DNA from: Opitutia bacterium
Lineage (GTDB): Bacteria; Verrucomicrobiota; Verrucomicrobiia; Opitutales; Opitutaceae
DNA length: 35,749 nt
Reading direction: 5' to 3'
NCBI GenBank assembly: GCA_947474365.1
Contig: CANJIU010000102.1
Location: 1 to 35,749 of the forward strand
Numbering within the stretch: the first letter of the stretch is position 1; each line of letters opens with the position of its first letter. The notes beneath the pieces were generated by a model, which did not search any database, was not told where the DNA came from, and saw nothing but the letters and a program-made list of their open reading frames with translations. Positions 15,989 through 23,373 of the stretch are shown here, in pieces. Both the position numbers and the translations under genes were made by a program.

Positions 15989-16206
15989 CAGCGGCGCTTG
16001 GCTTCCACCCGAGCCATCAATTGTTCGAGGGTGAGTGCGGCACCAGGATTGCGCACGTGTTCTGCCCAGCGCCGGTCCAATTCATCAGCCACCTCGGGCA
16101 GCACCGGCAGTTCCTCAACATCGATCAGCGCCCATAATTTTTCGATCAGCGCGAATTTTTCCTTTTGGTTGAGCCGGGAAATCTCCGATTCGAGCGTGGC
16201 GGTCAT
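15988..16206 (-). CDS. Antitoxin, addiction module component family
   Basis: This 72-residue acidic and basic helical protein matches the putative addiction-module antitoxin family (Unstab_antitox type). The opening SRLNQKEKFALIEKLWALI resembles the family pattern of a short helix with LxxxEKxxLIExLW. The middle ELDRRWAEHVRNPGAALT and final LEQLMARVEAKRR complete the usual length of 70-80. It would neutralise the toxin encoded directly after it, with translational coupling (TGATG). No operator or separate promoter is evident in the 31 bases before it, so its expression may depend on liv transcription. Confidence 0.85.
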   Translation of the reverse strand: MTATLESEISRLNQKEKFALIEKLWALIDVEELPVLPEVADELDRRWAEHVRNPGAALTLEQLMARVEAKRR

Positions 16207-16237
16207 GGGTGCGACGTTAGGACAGCCGGTGGGGTTT

Positions 16238-17179
16238 TCAAGACTTCGCCCCCTTGAGTTTGAAATTAAACAACCCCTGCGGACGCACGAGCATCAGCAC
16301 GATCAGCAGCAGCGAATAGATGATCATCCGGTACTCCGCGACGGGGCGCAGGAGTTCGGGCAGCAACGTGAGCAGGACGGCGGCGAGGATCACGCCGAGG
16401 GTGTTGCCCATGCCGCCCATGATCACCATGACGACGATCTCGATGCTCTTTTCGAAGCCGAAGCCGGTCGGCGTGATCGTGAGCTTGAAGTGTCCGTAGA
16501 GCCCGCCGGCGATGCCGGCAAAGAAGGCGCCGATGACAAAGGCGACAATCTTGTACCGGGTGGTGTTGAGGCCGACAGCTTCGCTGGCGATCTCGTCGTC
16601 GTGCGTGGCGAGAAATCCGCGGCCGTAGGTCGAGTTCACGAGGCAGGTGACGACAAACACCGCGACCGCCACGAATGCGAGGACCCAAAAAATCGTCGTG
16701 TACGGCGGAATGCCATTGAGGCCGAGGGCACCACCGAGCTTTTCCACATTCTGGAAAATGACGCGGATGATTTCGCCGAAGCCGAGGGTGACGAGCGCGA
16801 GATAGTCGCCCTTGAGCCGGAGTGAGGGCACGCCGACGAGCAGCCCGGCCGCCGCGGCACCGAATCCGCCGGCGGCGAGTGCAGCGATGAACAACCCGCC
16901 CTGGCGCACCGCGGTTCCACCGTCGGCCCCGAGCAAATCCGGGGCGATGAAGAGACTGACCGCCGCGGAAAGATAGGCGCCGACCGCCATGAAACCGGCG
17001 TGGCCCAGCGAGAACTGGCCAGTGTAGCCGTTTACGAGGTTGAGCGAGACGGCGAGGATGATGTTGATCCCGATCCCGATCACGACGTCGAGGTGGTACG
17101 GATCGATCTTGTCGGAAAAATACGAAATCCCGAACGCGGCGAGCAGCGCGGTGACGAGATAGAGATGCGGGCGGGGCAT
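16238..17179 (-). CDS. livM: Branched-chain amino acid ABC transporter permease LivM
   Basis: This 313-residue membrane protein matches LivM. It has about nine or ten hydrophobic segments and family motifs LNLVNGYTGQFSLGHAGFMA near the N-terminus, PSLRLKGDYLALVTLGFGEI (the cytoplasmic coupling region), and GGMGNTLGVILAA towards the C-terminus. It forms the translocation channel with LivH. The ATG at 17179 (MPRPHLYLVTALLAA) was chosen; a TTG at 17200 would add seven residues and read into a repeat tract. The toxin-antitoxin pair follows 31 bases after its stop, and livH precedes it. Confidence 0.95.
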   Translation of the reverse strand: MPRPHLYLVTALLAAFGISYFSDKIDPYHLDVVIGIGINIILAVSLNLVNGYTGQFSLGHAGFMAVGAYLSAAVSLFIAPDLLGADGGTAVRQGGLFIAALAAGGFGAAAAGLLVGVPSLRLKGDYLALVTLGFGEIIRVIFQNVEKLGGALGLNGIPPYTTIFWVLAFVAVAVFVVTCLVNSTYGRGFLATHDDEIASEAVGLNTTRYKIVAFVIGAFFAGIAGGLYGHFKLTITPTGFGFEKSIEIVVMVIMGGMGNTLGVILAAVLLTLLPELLRPVAEYRMIIYSLLLIVLMLVRPQGLFNFKLKGAKS

Positions 17180-17201
17180 GGGCGCGGGTGGAGAACTCAA
17201 A

Positions 17202-17222
17202 GCTGAGAGCTAAGAGCTAAGA
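17202..17222. repeat. Heptamer repeat tract (GCTNAGA)x3 upstream of livM
   Basis: Three perfect tandem 7-bp units of consensus GCTNAGA occupy these bases on the plus strand (17202-17208, 17209-17215, 17216-17222). The tract is 22 bases upstream of the livM start. It shares its unit and orientation with the tract at 18218-18245. It may be a remnant or independent insertion of the same repeat family. Confidence 0.75.
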
Positions 17223-17314
17223 GCATGGGGCCCGGAACCGAGATGTTCGAAAGGATCTCCCAAAAGAATAGGCGCATACGGTGGGTTCTTTCTCTGGGCG
17301 CTCAACTTTGTCTG

Positions 17315-18205
17315 CTAGACTTTCTCCACGGTGAACTTCCCCAGCAGTCCCGCGGGGCGGAAGAGCAGGATGATGATGAGAATGGCGAAGGCGATCGCGT
17401 CCTTGTAGGTCGACCACTGGCTGCCGTTCACGAACGTTTCCACGGTGCCGAGGAGCAGCCCGCCGAGAGCGGCGCCGGGGATGTTGCCGATGCCGCCGAG
17501 CACGGCCGCGACGAACGCCTTCAGGCCGGGCATCACGCCCATGAGGGGATCGATCGACGGATAATTGAGCGCGTAGAGGATGCCGCCGGCACCGGCGAGC
17601 GCTGAGCCGAGCCCAAACGTGAACGAAATGACGACGTCGTTGTTCACGCCGACGAGCTGGGCGGCGCGCGGGTTGAGGGAGACGGCCCGCATCGCGGTGC
17701 CGATCTTGGTGCGGTAGACGATGAACTGCAGCCCGATCATCAGGAGCACGGCGACCGCGATCACGATCAACTGATTGGTCGAGATGACGAGACTTCCGAT
17801 TTGAAAATTAAGGACGGGGAACACCGCGGGAAACGTGCGCGGGGCGGCGCCGAAAAACAGCTGGCCGCTGTACTCCAGCAGGAGGGAAACGCCGATGGCG
17901 GTGATAAGTACGTTCAGCGTCGCCGCGCCACGGAGCGGGCGGTACGCGAGGCGCTCGATCGTCATGCCGAGGAGGGCGCAGCCGACCATGGCGGCGACGA
18001 GGACGACCAGACCGCCGCCGACCGTGCCCTCCGGAACGAGTTTTCCCATGTAGTAGCCGATGTAGGCGCCGACCATGAACACATCCGAGTGGGCGAAATT
18101 GATGAAGCGCAGCACGCCGTAAACCATCGTATAGCCAAGCGCGATCAGCGCGTAGATGGCGCCGAGAGAGAGGCCGTTCAGGAGCTGTTGGAGGAATTCG
18201 GACAC
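17315..18205 (-). CDS. livH: Branched-chain amino acid ABC transporter permease LivH
   Basis: This 296-residue membrane protein matches LivH. It starts MSEFLQQLLNGLSLGAIYAL, the usual LivH opening, and continues IALGYTMVYGVLRFINFAHS. The family coupling segment appears as KIGTAMRAVSLNPRAAQLVG, and GGIGNIPGAALGGLLLG lies near the C-terminus. It pairs with LivM. The GTG at 18205 was chosen because upstream in-frame codons (to 18277) only translate the heptamer repeat tract. Pyrimidine-rich sequence precedes the GTG, with no Shine-Dalgarno sequence, so the insertion of the repeat may have altered its initiation region. Confidence 0.94.
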   Translation of the reverse strand: MSEFLQQLLNGLSLGAIYALIALGYTMVYGVLRFINFAHSDVFMVGAYIGYYMGKLVPEGTVGGGLVVLVAAMVGCALLGMTIERLAYRPLRGAATLNVLITAIGVSLLLEYSGQLFFGAAPRTFPAVFPVLNFQIGSLVISTNQLIVIAVAVLLMIGLQFIVYRTKIGTAMRAVSLNPRAAQLVGVNNDVVISFTFGLGSALAGAGGILYALNYPSIDPLMGVMPGLKAFVAAVLGGIGNIPGAALGGLLLGTVETFVNGSQWSTYKDAIAFAILIIILLFRPAGLLGKFTVEKV

Positions 18206-18217
18206 GCGGAGGAAGGA

Positions 18218-18245
18218 GCTGAGAGCGGAGAGCTTAGAGCTGAGA
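18218..18245. repeat. Heptamer repeat tract (GCNNAGA)x4, between livH and the four-helix-bundle gene
   Basis: Four consecutive 7-bp units fitting GCNNAGA (three of them GCTNAGA) lie 12 bases after the stop of the four-helix-bundle gene and 12 bases before the livH GTG. The tract at 18611-18645 is the inverted counterpart on the other side of that gene. The periodicity is directly visible. Confidence 0.8.
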
Positions 18246-18257
18246 GTCGCAAGCCAA

Positions 18258-18608
18258 TCAATCGCCGAGCGAACCACGGAGTCCGCTCAGCATGCGACTG
18301 ATTTCATCAGCATTGCTGTAGATTCTTGCGCAAGACTCCTCGGATAGGAAGAGCTGTCGGCGCGCGATGAACGATTGGGTGACCACTTCGTAGAGCGAAC
18401 CGGAGGCGTCGCCGACGAACCGGGCGAAATCAGCGTCGGGTCGAGCCGAACCTTCGGCGATGTTCGCAGAAATAGAACTGGCCGCACGGCGCAGTTGGTT
18501 GGTGAGTCCAAAACGCTCCTCCGAAGGAAATTTCCGTGTTTCGGTGTAAATCAGGTCTGCGAAATCCAGCGCTTTTTGCCAGACGGCCAGCTTTTCGAAT
18601 TTGAACAT
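18258..18608 (-). CDS. Four-helix-bundle protein (23S rRNA-intervening-sequence protein family)
   Basis: This 116-residue protein matches the four helix bundle / S23 family. Typical features are FEKLAVWQKALDFADLIY at the N-terminus, FGLTNQLRRAASSISANIAE in the middle, and SLYEVVTQSFIARR after it. Relatives are encoded inside 23S rRNA intervening sequences or scattered through genomes as small cassettes. The function is unknown, though the related Avd protein binds nucleic acid in diversity-generating retroelements. The ATG at 18608 gives the family start MFKFEKLAVWQ. The gene is flanked on both sides by inverted heptamer tracts and sits between the binding-protein genes and livH, which suggests insertion of a discrete unit (18218-18645) into the operon. 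Confidence 0.9.
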   Translation of the reverse strand: MFKFEKLAVWQKALDFADLIYTETRKFPSEERFGLTNQLRRAASSISANIAEGSARPDADFARFVGDASGSLYEVVTQSFIARRQLFLSEESCARIYSNADEISRMLSGLRGSLGD

Positions 18609-18610
18609 CG

Positions 18611-18645
18611 GCTTGGCTCTTGGCTCTAAGCTCTGGGCTCTCCGC
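18611..18645. repeat. Inverted heptamer repeat tract (TCTNNGC)x5 upstream of the four-helix-bundle gene
   Basis: Five 7-bp units (the first imperfect) fit TCTNNGC on the plus strand, which is GCNNAGA on the minus strand. The tract begins two bases before the four-helix-bundle start codon and ends 14 bases before the stop of the nearest binding-protein gene. It is oriented opposite to the tract at 18218-18245. Confidence 0.8.
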
Positions 18646-18659
18646 TTTTCAAGCACCGC

Positions 18660-19781
18660 TCAAGGCGTCACCGCCTCGAAGAATTGCGACCGGCCGTTCT
18701 TCACGGTCAGCATCACTGCGGCTTTGGCGCTGTTGCGTTTTTCGTCGATCGTGGTTTGTCCGGTGACTCCGGGAAAATTCTTCGTGGCCGCGATTGCGTC
18801 GCGGAGCGGGCCTCCGGCGGTCGTACCCGCCTTGGTCATTGCCGCGGCGATCAGATAGACGGCGTCGTAGCCGAGCGCCGACACGGCTTCGGGCACCTCG
18901 TTGTTCCAGCGCGCCTTGAAGCGCTGGACAAAGGAGCGGACTTCCGGCGCATCGTTTTCGGCGGAAAAGTAGGTGGAGTAGTAGGTGCCCTCGACCGCCT
19001 TGCCGCCGAGCTCGATCAGCTGGGGTGCCTCCCAGCCGTCGCCGCCGATGAAGGGGACGTCAATCCCGAGGGAGCGGGCCTGGAGGCAGATCAGCGCGGC
19101 CTCGGTGTAGAAACCGGTGGCGGCGACGACGTCGGGCTTGCTCGAGCGCAGCGCGGTCAGCTGGGCGCGGAAATCCTTTTCGCCCTCATTGTATTTCTGT
19201 TCGGCGACGATCTCGCCACCGCGGGCGGCAAAGTCCTTCCGCAGGACGTCGGAGAGGCCGACGCTGTAGGGCGAGTTGACGGCGGTGAGGAGGGCGATGC
19301 GTTTCGCCTTGAGCGACGTGTGCGCGAACTTGGCGAGGACGGCGCCTTGGAACGGATCGATGAAGCAAATGCGGAAAATGTAGTCGCCGACCTCGGTGAC
19401 GCGCGGGTTGGTTGACGAGATCGCCATCATCGGGATCTTGCTGTTCTGGCAGACGGGGGCGGCCTCGAGCGAATTGGCGGAGGCGTTGGCGCCGATGACC
19501 GCGACGACCTTGTCGCGCGAAATCAGCTTCTTCACGGCGGTGGCGGACTCGCCCTGCTTCGACTGGATGTCTTCGACGAGGTACGAAAGCGGACGGCCGA
19601 GCACTCCACCCTTGGCGTTGATTTCCTCGATGGCGAGGAGCACGCCCTTGCGGGTGGCGACGCCAAACGCGGCGTCCTTGCCGGTGAGCGAGCCGTAGTG
19701 GCCGAGCTTGATCGGTTCGGCGGCGGGAGCGGCGAGCGCGAGCAAGGCGAGCGTGAGGGCGGCGAGCGGGCGGAGCATCAT
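18660..19781 (-). CDS. Periplasmic branched-chain amino acid-type binding protein (LivK-like), copy 1 (operon distal)
   Basis: This 373-residue protein has a signal peptide (about 1-20, cleaved near APAAEP) and the periplasmic binding protein type 1 fold. Landmarks are IKLGHYGSLTGKDAAFG, INAKGGVLGRPLSYLVED, YIFRICFIDPFQG and GYDAVYLIAAAM. It delivers ligand to LivH/LivM. It is the fourth of four tandem paralogues. Its start overlaps the stop of copy 2 (ATGA), with a second ATG immediately following. The ligand-pocket segment AISSTNPRVT differs from the other three copies, suggesting a different specificity. Confidence 0.92.
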   Translation of the reverse strand: MMLRPLAALTLALLALAAPAAEPIKLGHYGSLTGKDAAFGVATRKGVLLAIEEINAKGGVLGRPLSYLVEDIQSKQGESATAVKKLISRDKVVAVIGANASANSLEAAPVCQNSKIPMMAISSTNPRVTEVGDYIFRICFIDPFQGAVLAKFAHTSLKAKRIALLTAVNSPYSVGLSDVLRKDFAARGGEIVAEQKYNEGEKDFRAQLTALRSSKPDVVAATGFYTEAALICLQARSLGIDVPFIGGDGWEAPQLIELGGKAVEGTYYSTYFSAENDAPEVRSFVQRFKARWNNEVPEAVSALGYDAVYLIAAAMTKAGTTAGGPLRDAIAATKNFPGVTGQTTIDEKRNSAKAAVMLTVKNGRSQFFEAVTP

Positions 19782-20902
19782 GGAGCGATGGTTTCGACGA
19801 AGGCGACCTTGCCGTTTTTTACGGTGAGCATCACGGCGGATTTGGAGGCGTTGCGTTCGGCGTCGATCGTCGTGCGGCCGGTGACGCCGGAATAGTCTTT
19901 GGTCGCGGCGAGGGCGTCGCGGAGTTTCGGACCCTCGGTGGAACCAGCGCGGGTGATCGCGGCGGCGAGGATGAGCGTCGCATCGTAGGCGAGGGGAGCC
20001 ATGGAGTCGGGGGTCTCGCCCTTAAAGCGGTCCCGGTATTTCTTCACGAAGTCACGCACTTCGGGCGCGGAGCTTTCTGACGAGTAGTGGCTGGCGTAGT
20101 ACGTACCCTCGACCGCCTTGCCGCCGATCTCGATGAGTTCCGGGGCCTCCCAGCCGTCGCCGCCGAAAATGGGAATGGTGAGACCGAGTTCCCGGGCCTG
20201 TTTGCAGATGAGTGCGGCCTCGGTATAGAAGCCGGTGGCGGCGATTGCGTCGGGCTTGGCGGCCTTGATGGCGGTGAGCTGGGCGCGGAAATCCTTGTCG
20301 CCTTCGGAGTATTTCTGGTCGGCCGCGATTTCGCCGCCGAGCTTTGCGAAGCGGTCGCGAAAAACCTTGGAAAGACCGACGCTGTAGGGCGCGGAGACGG
20401 ACGTGAGGACCGCGACGCGCTTTATCTTCAGGGTGTGACAGGCGAATTTGGCGAGGACGTCGCCCTGGAACGGGTCGATGAAGCAGGTGCGGAAGATGTA
20501 GTCCCGCTTGGCGGTGACCTCGGGCGCGGTGGCCGTGGTGGCGACAAACGGCACCCGGGCGGCCTGGCAGATCGGCGCGGCTTCGAGACACGTGGTCGAG
20601 GTCCCGCCGCTCAGGATGGCGACGACTTTGTCGCGGCCGACGAGTTTCTTGGCGATCGTGGCCGAGTCTCCGGGTTTCGACTGGTTGTCTTCGGCCACCA
20701 CGATGAGCGGGCGGCCGAGCACGCCGCCGCGGGCGTTGATCTCGTCGATTGCCATCTGCACCCCGCGGCGCGACGACTGTCCGAAGGCGGCTTCCTTGCC
20801 GGTGAGTGGCTCGATCTCGCCGAGCTTGATCGGTTCGGCCGCTTGGGTGGTGACGGCTGCGAGCAACAGCGCGCAGGCGATGGCGGCGAGGCGGCGCGGC
20901 AT
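19778..20902 (-). CDS. Periplasmic branched-chain amino acid-type binding protein (LivK-like), copy 2
   Basis: This 374-residue protein has a signal peptide (MPRRLAAIACALLLAAVTTQ, cleaved near QAAEP) and a type 1 periplasmic binding fold. Landmarks are IKLGEIEPLTGKEAAFGQSS, INARGGVLGRPLIVVAED, YIFRTCFIDPFQGDVLAKFA and AYDATLILAAAI. Its pocket segment reads ATTATAPEVT. Its start codon overlaps the stop of copy 3 in a TGATG, and its stop overlaps copy 1, so translation of these copies is coupled. The exact ligand (leucine, isoleucine, valine, amide or other) cannot be read from sequence. Confidence 0.92.
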   Translation of the reverse strand: MPRRLAAIACALLLAAVTTQAAEPIKLGEIEPLTGKEAAFGQSSRRGVQMAIDEINARGGVLGRPLIVVAEDNQSKPGDSATIAKKLVGRDKVVAILSGGTSTTCLEAAPICQAARVPFVATTATAPEVTAKRDYIFRTCFIDPFQGDVLAKFACHTLKIKRVAVLTSVSAPYSVGLSKVFRDRFAKLGGEIAADQKYSEGDKDFRAQLTAIKAAKPDAIAATGFYTEAALICKQARELGLTIPIFGGDGWEAPELIEIGGKAVEGTYYASHYSSESSAPEVRDFVKKYRDRFKGETPDSMAPLAYDATLILAAAITRAGSTEGPKLRDALAATKDYSGVTGRTTIDAERNASKSAVMLTVKNGKVAFVETIAP

Positions 20903-22026
20903 CACGGGGCGACGGTTTTGGCGAACGACAGCTTGCCCCCCTTGATCGCGATGATGGTGGCTCCCTTGGTGGCGTTGCGGTCCTTGTCGATCGTGGTCAC
21001 GCCGCTGGCGCCCGCGAAATTCTTGGTGGTGGCGAGCGCGTCGCGGAGCTTCGGGCCGTCGGTCGTGCCGGCGCGCTTGATGGCGTTGGCGAGGACGTAA
21101 ATCGCGTCGTAGCCGAGAGCGGAGAACGCACCCGGGACCTCGCCGTTCCAACGCGTCTTGTACTTGCCGACGAAACGGGCGACCGCGGGATCGGTGTTCT
21201 CCGGCGAAAAATGCGTGGAGTAATAACAGCCGTTGAGCGCGTCGCCGGCGATCTTGAGGAGCTGTTCGTCCTCCCAGCCGTCGCCGCCGAAGAAGGGCAC
21301 GTTGATCCCGAGGTCGCGGGCCTGACGAACGATCAGTGCGGACTCGGTATAGTAGCCGGGGACAAAAACGGCCTCGACGCCGGCGGCCTTTACCGCGGTG
21401 AGCTGGGCGCGGAAATCCTTGTCGCCCTCGGAGTACTTTTGCTCGAGCGCGATGGCGCCACCGCCCTTGACGAAGGTTTCCCGGAAAAATTTTGCCAGCC
21501 CGACGCTGTAGGCGTTGGAGACGCTGGAGATGATGGCGACTTTGCGTGCCTTCAGGTCCTCAAGGGCGAACTTGGCCATCACGGTGCCTTGGAACGGATC
21601 GATGAAACAGACGCGAAAGATGTAGTCGCCCTTCTTGGTGACTTCGGGATTGGTCGCGGCCGGGGCGATCATGGGAATCTTGGCGGCCTGGGCGATCGGG
21701 GCCGCTTCGAGCGAGCGACCGGACGACACCTCTCCGATCAGGGCGACGACCTTGTCGCGCGAGATCAGTTTCTTCACGACCGTGGCGCTCTCGCCGGGTT
21801 TGGTCTGGTTGTCCTCGTAGGCGAGCTCCAGCTTGCGGCCCAGCACGCCGCCGGCGGCGTTGATCTCCTCGATCGCGAGGATGACGCCGTGGTGGGACGT
21901 CTGGCCAAAACCGGCCTCCTTGCCGGTGAGCGAGGCGTATTCGCCGACCTTGATGGTCGGTTCGGCGGCACGCAGGACGGGGGTGAGCGCGAGGAGCGCG
22001 GAGAGAAGACAGACGGTGCGTTTCAT
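20902..22026 (-). CDS. Periplasmic branched-chain amino acid-type binding protein (LivK-like), copy 3
   Basis: This 374-residue protein has a signal peptide (MKRTVCLLSALLALTPVLRA) followed by AEPTIKVGEYASLTGKEAGF. Landmarks of the type 1 binding fold are INAAGGVLGRKLELAYED, YIFRVCFIDPFQGTVMAKFA and GYDAIYVLANAI. The pocket segment reads APAATNPEVT. Like copy 4 it has a VFVPGYYTESALI segment, where copies 1 and 2 have AATGFYTEAALI, so 3 and 4 seem the closer pair. It starts 16 bases after copy 4 ends and overlaps copy 2. Confidence 0.92.
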   Translation of the reverse strand: MKRTVCLLSALLALTPVLRAAEPTIKVGEYASLTGKEAGFGQTSHHGVILAIEEINAAGGVLGRKLELAYEDNQTKPGESATVVKKLISRDKVVALIGEVSSGRSLEAAPIAQAAKIPMIAPAATNPEVTKKGDYIFRVCFIDPFQGTVMAKFALEDLKARKVAIISSVSNAYSVGLAKFFRETFVKGGGAIALEQKYSEGDKDFRAQLTAVKAAGVEAVFVPGYYTESALIVRQARDLGINVPFFGGDGWEDEQLLKIAGDALNGCYYSTHFSPENTDPAVARFVGKYKTRWNGEVPGAFSALGYDAIYVLANAIKRAGTTDGPKLRDALATTKNFAGASGVTTIDKDRNATKGATIIAIKGGKLSFAKTVAP

Positions 22027-22042
22027 GAGAGGGTGGGGGAGA

Positions 22043-23170
22043 TCAGGGGGCGATGGTTTCGACGAAGACGAATTTGCCGTCCTTCACCTGCAGGACGACG
22101 GCGGACTTGGTGGGATTGCGCTGCTCATCGAGGGTGATGTCGCCGGTCACGCCCTTGAAATTCTTCGTCGCGGCCAGGGCATCGCGCAGCTTGGGACCGT
22201 CGGTCGTTCCGGCCCGGCGGATGGCGTCGACGAGTAGCATCGCGGAATCGTAGCCGAGGGCGCTCAAGGCGTCCGAACCGCTGCCCCAGCGTTTCGTGAA
22301 GCGCTCGTTGAAAGAGACGACGAGGGGATCCTTGCTCGCGGGCGAGTAGTGCGTCGAAAAATAGGCGCCCTCCACCGACTTGCCGCCGATGTTGATCAGT
22401 TCCTGCGACTCCCAGCCGTCGACGCCGAACAGCGGCTGCGCCATGCCGAGGTCGCGCGCCTGTTTGCAGATCAACGCGGCCTCCGCGTAGTAGCCGGGAA
22501 CGAAGATCCCCTCGACGCCGGCGGCCTTGATCGCGGTGAGCTGGGCGCGGAAATCCTTTTCGCCCTCGGAATATTTCTGCTCGAGCACGACGGTGCCGCC
22601 GTCGGCGGCGAAACGTTGCCGGAAAAACTTCGAGAGTGCGACGCTTTGCGCGGACGACACCGACGAGAGCAGGGCGACGCGGCGCAGCTTGAGCGAGTGG
22701 CGGGCGAACTTGGCCATCACGGTACCCTGGAAGGAATCGATGAAGCAGACCCGAAAAATGTAATTTCCCCGCGCAGTGACTTCGGGGGCGGTGGCGCCTG
22801 GTGAGATGAGGGGGATTTTGGCGTTTTGCGCGATCGGCGCGGCCTCAAGCGTGCGGCCCGAGGTGATTTCGCCGAGAATGGCGACGACCTTGTCGCGCGA
22901 GATGAATTTTTTCGCGATGGTGGCGGCTTCGCCGGGCTTGGACTGGTCGTCCTCGACGAGGAGTTCGAGTTTGCGGCCGAGGACGCCGCCGGCGGCATTG
23001 ACTTCGTCGATGGCCTGCTGGGTGCCCTTGTGGGCGGTCTGACCGTAGGTCGCCTCCTTGCCGGTCAGCGACGCGAATTCGCCAATTTTGATCGTACCCT
23101 GAGCTTGCGCGACGGTCGCGAGGAAGACGATGGGGAGTAATTTCGCAAAAAGGCGAAGCGTGGGCATCAT
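22043..23170 (-). CDS. Periplasmic branched-chain amino acid-type binding protein (LivK-like), copy 4 (operon proximal)
   Basis: This 375-residue protein is the first gene of the liv operon. It has a signal peptide (MMPTLRLFAKLLPIVFLATV, cleaved near AQAQ) and the type 1 binding fold. Landmarks are IKIGEFASLTGKEATYGQTA, VNAAGGVLGRKLELLVED, YIFRVCFIDSFQGTVMAKFA and GYDSAMLLVDAI. The pocket segment reads SPGATAPEVT. The ATG at 23170 is followed at once by a second ATG; an open frame runs upstream to 23311 but has no signal-peptide character. The 203-base divergent region to the sulfatase gene should hold the operon promoter. Confidence 0.92.
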   Translation of the reverse strand: MMPTLRLFAKLLPIVFLATVAQAQGTIKIGEFASLTGKEATYGQTAHKGTQQAIDEVNAAGGVLGRKLELLVEDDQSKPGEAATIAKKFISRDKVVAILGEITSGRTLEAAPIAQNAKIPLISPGATAPEVTARGNYIFRVCFIDSFQGTVMAKFARHSLKLRRVALLSSVSSAQSVALSKFFRQRFAADGGTVVLEQKYSEGEKDFRAQLTAIKAAGVEGIFVPGYYAEAALICKQARDLGMAQPLFGVDGWESQELINIGGKSVEGAYFSTHYSPASKDPLVVSFNERFTKRWGSGSDALSALGYDSAMLLVDAIRRAGTTDGPKLRDALAATKNFKGVTGDITLDEQRNPTKSAVVLQVKDGKFVFVETIAP

Positions 23171-23227
23171 GGCGGGAAACGAAAACAAGTGGAGGCGGAG
23201 CCAAGGCCAGCCCCAGCAGGTTTTCAA

Positions 23228-23240
23228 CCAAACTGTTTGG
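23228..23240. promoter_or_regulatory. Palindrome in the divergent region before the liv operon, possible operator
   Basis: CCAAACTGTTTGG is a perfect 6-bp inverted repeat around a single base. It lies 58 bases upstream of the first binding-protein gene and 134 bases upstream of the sulfatase start. Its place in a divergent intergenic region makes a regulator site plausible. No regulator gene is adjacent and no clear -10/-35 pair was found beside it. Confidence 0.3.
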
Positions 23241-23373
23241 CAGGTGGTCCCAGGGCGGGATCTCGGTTCGGCCCGCCTTGGATCCCGGTCACAATATCCG
23301 ATGGCCGTCATCGGAATTCTGTGACACGAAGAGGGCCGAACCCCGCTGCTTGGTTTACCTCATGTATTTTCCC

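Noticed and set aside
18258..18608. Diversity-generating retroelement suggested by the Avd-like four-helix-bundle gene
   Set aside because: No reverse transcriptase or template/variable repeat pair is present nearby; the protein better fits the stand-alone S23/IVP group.
17202..18645. CRISPR-like array from the regularly spaced tracts
   Set aside because: The units are contiguous 7-mers without spacers, and no cas genes are present.
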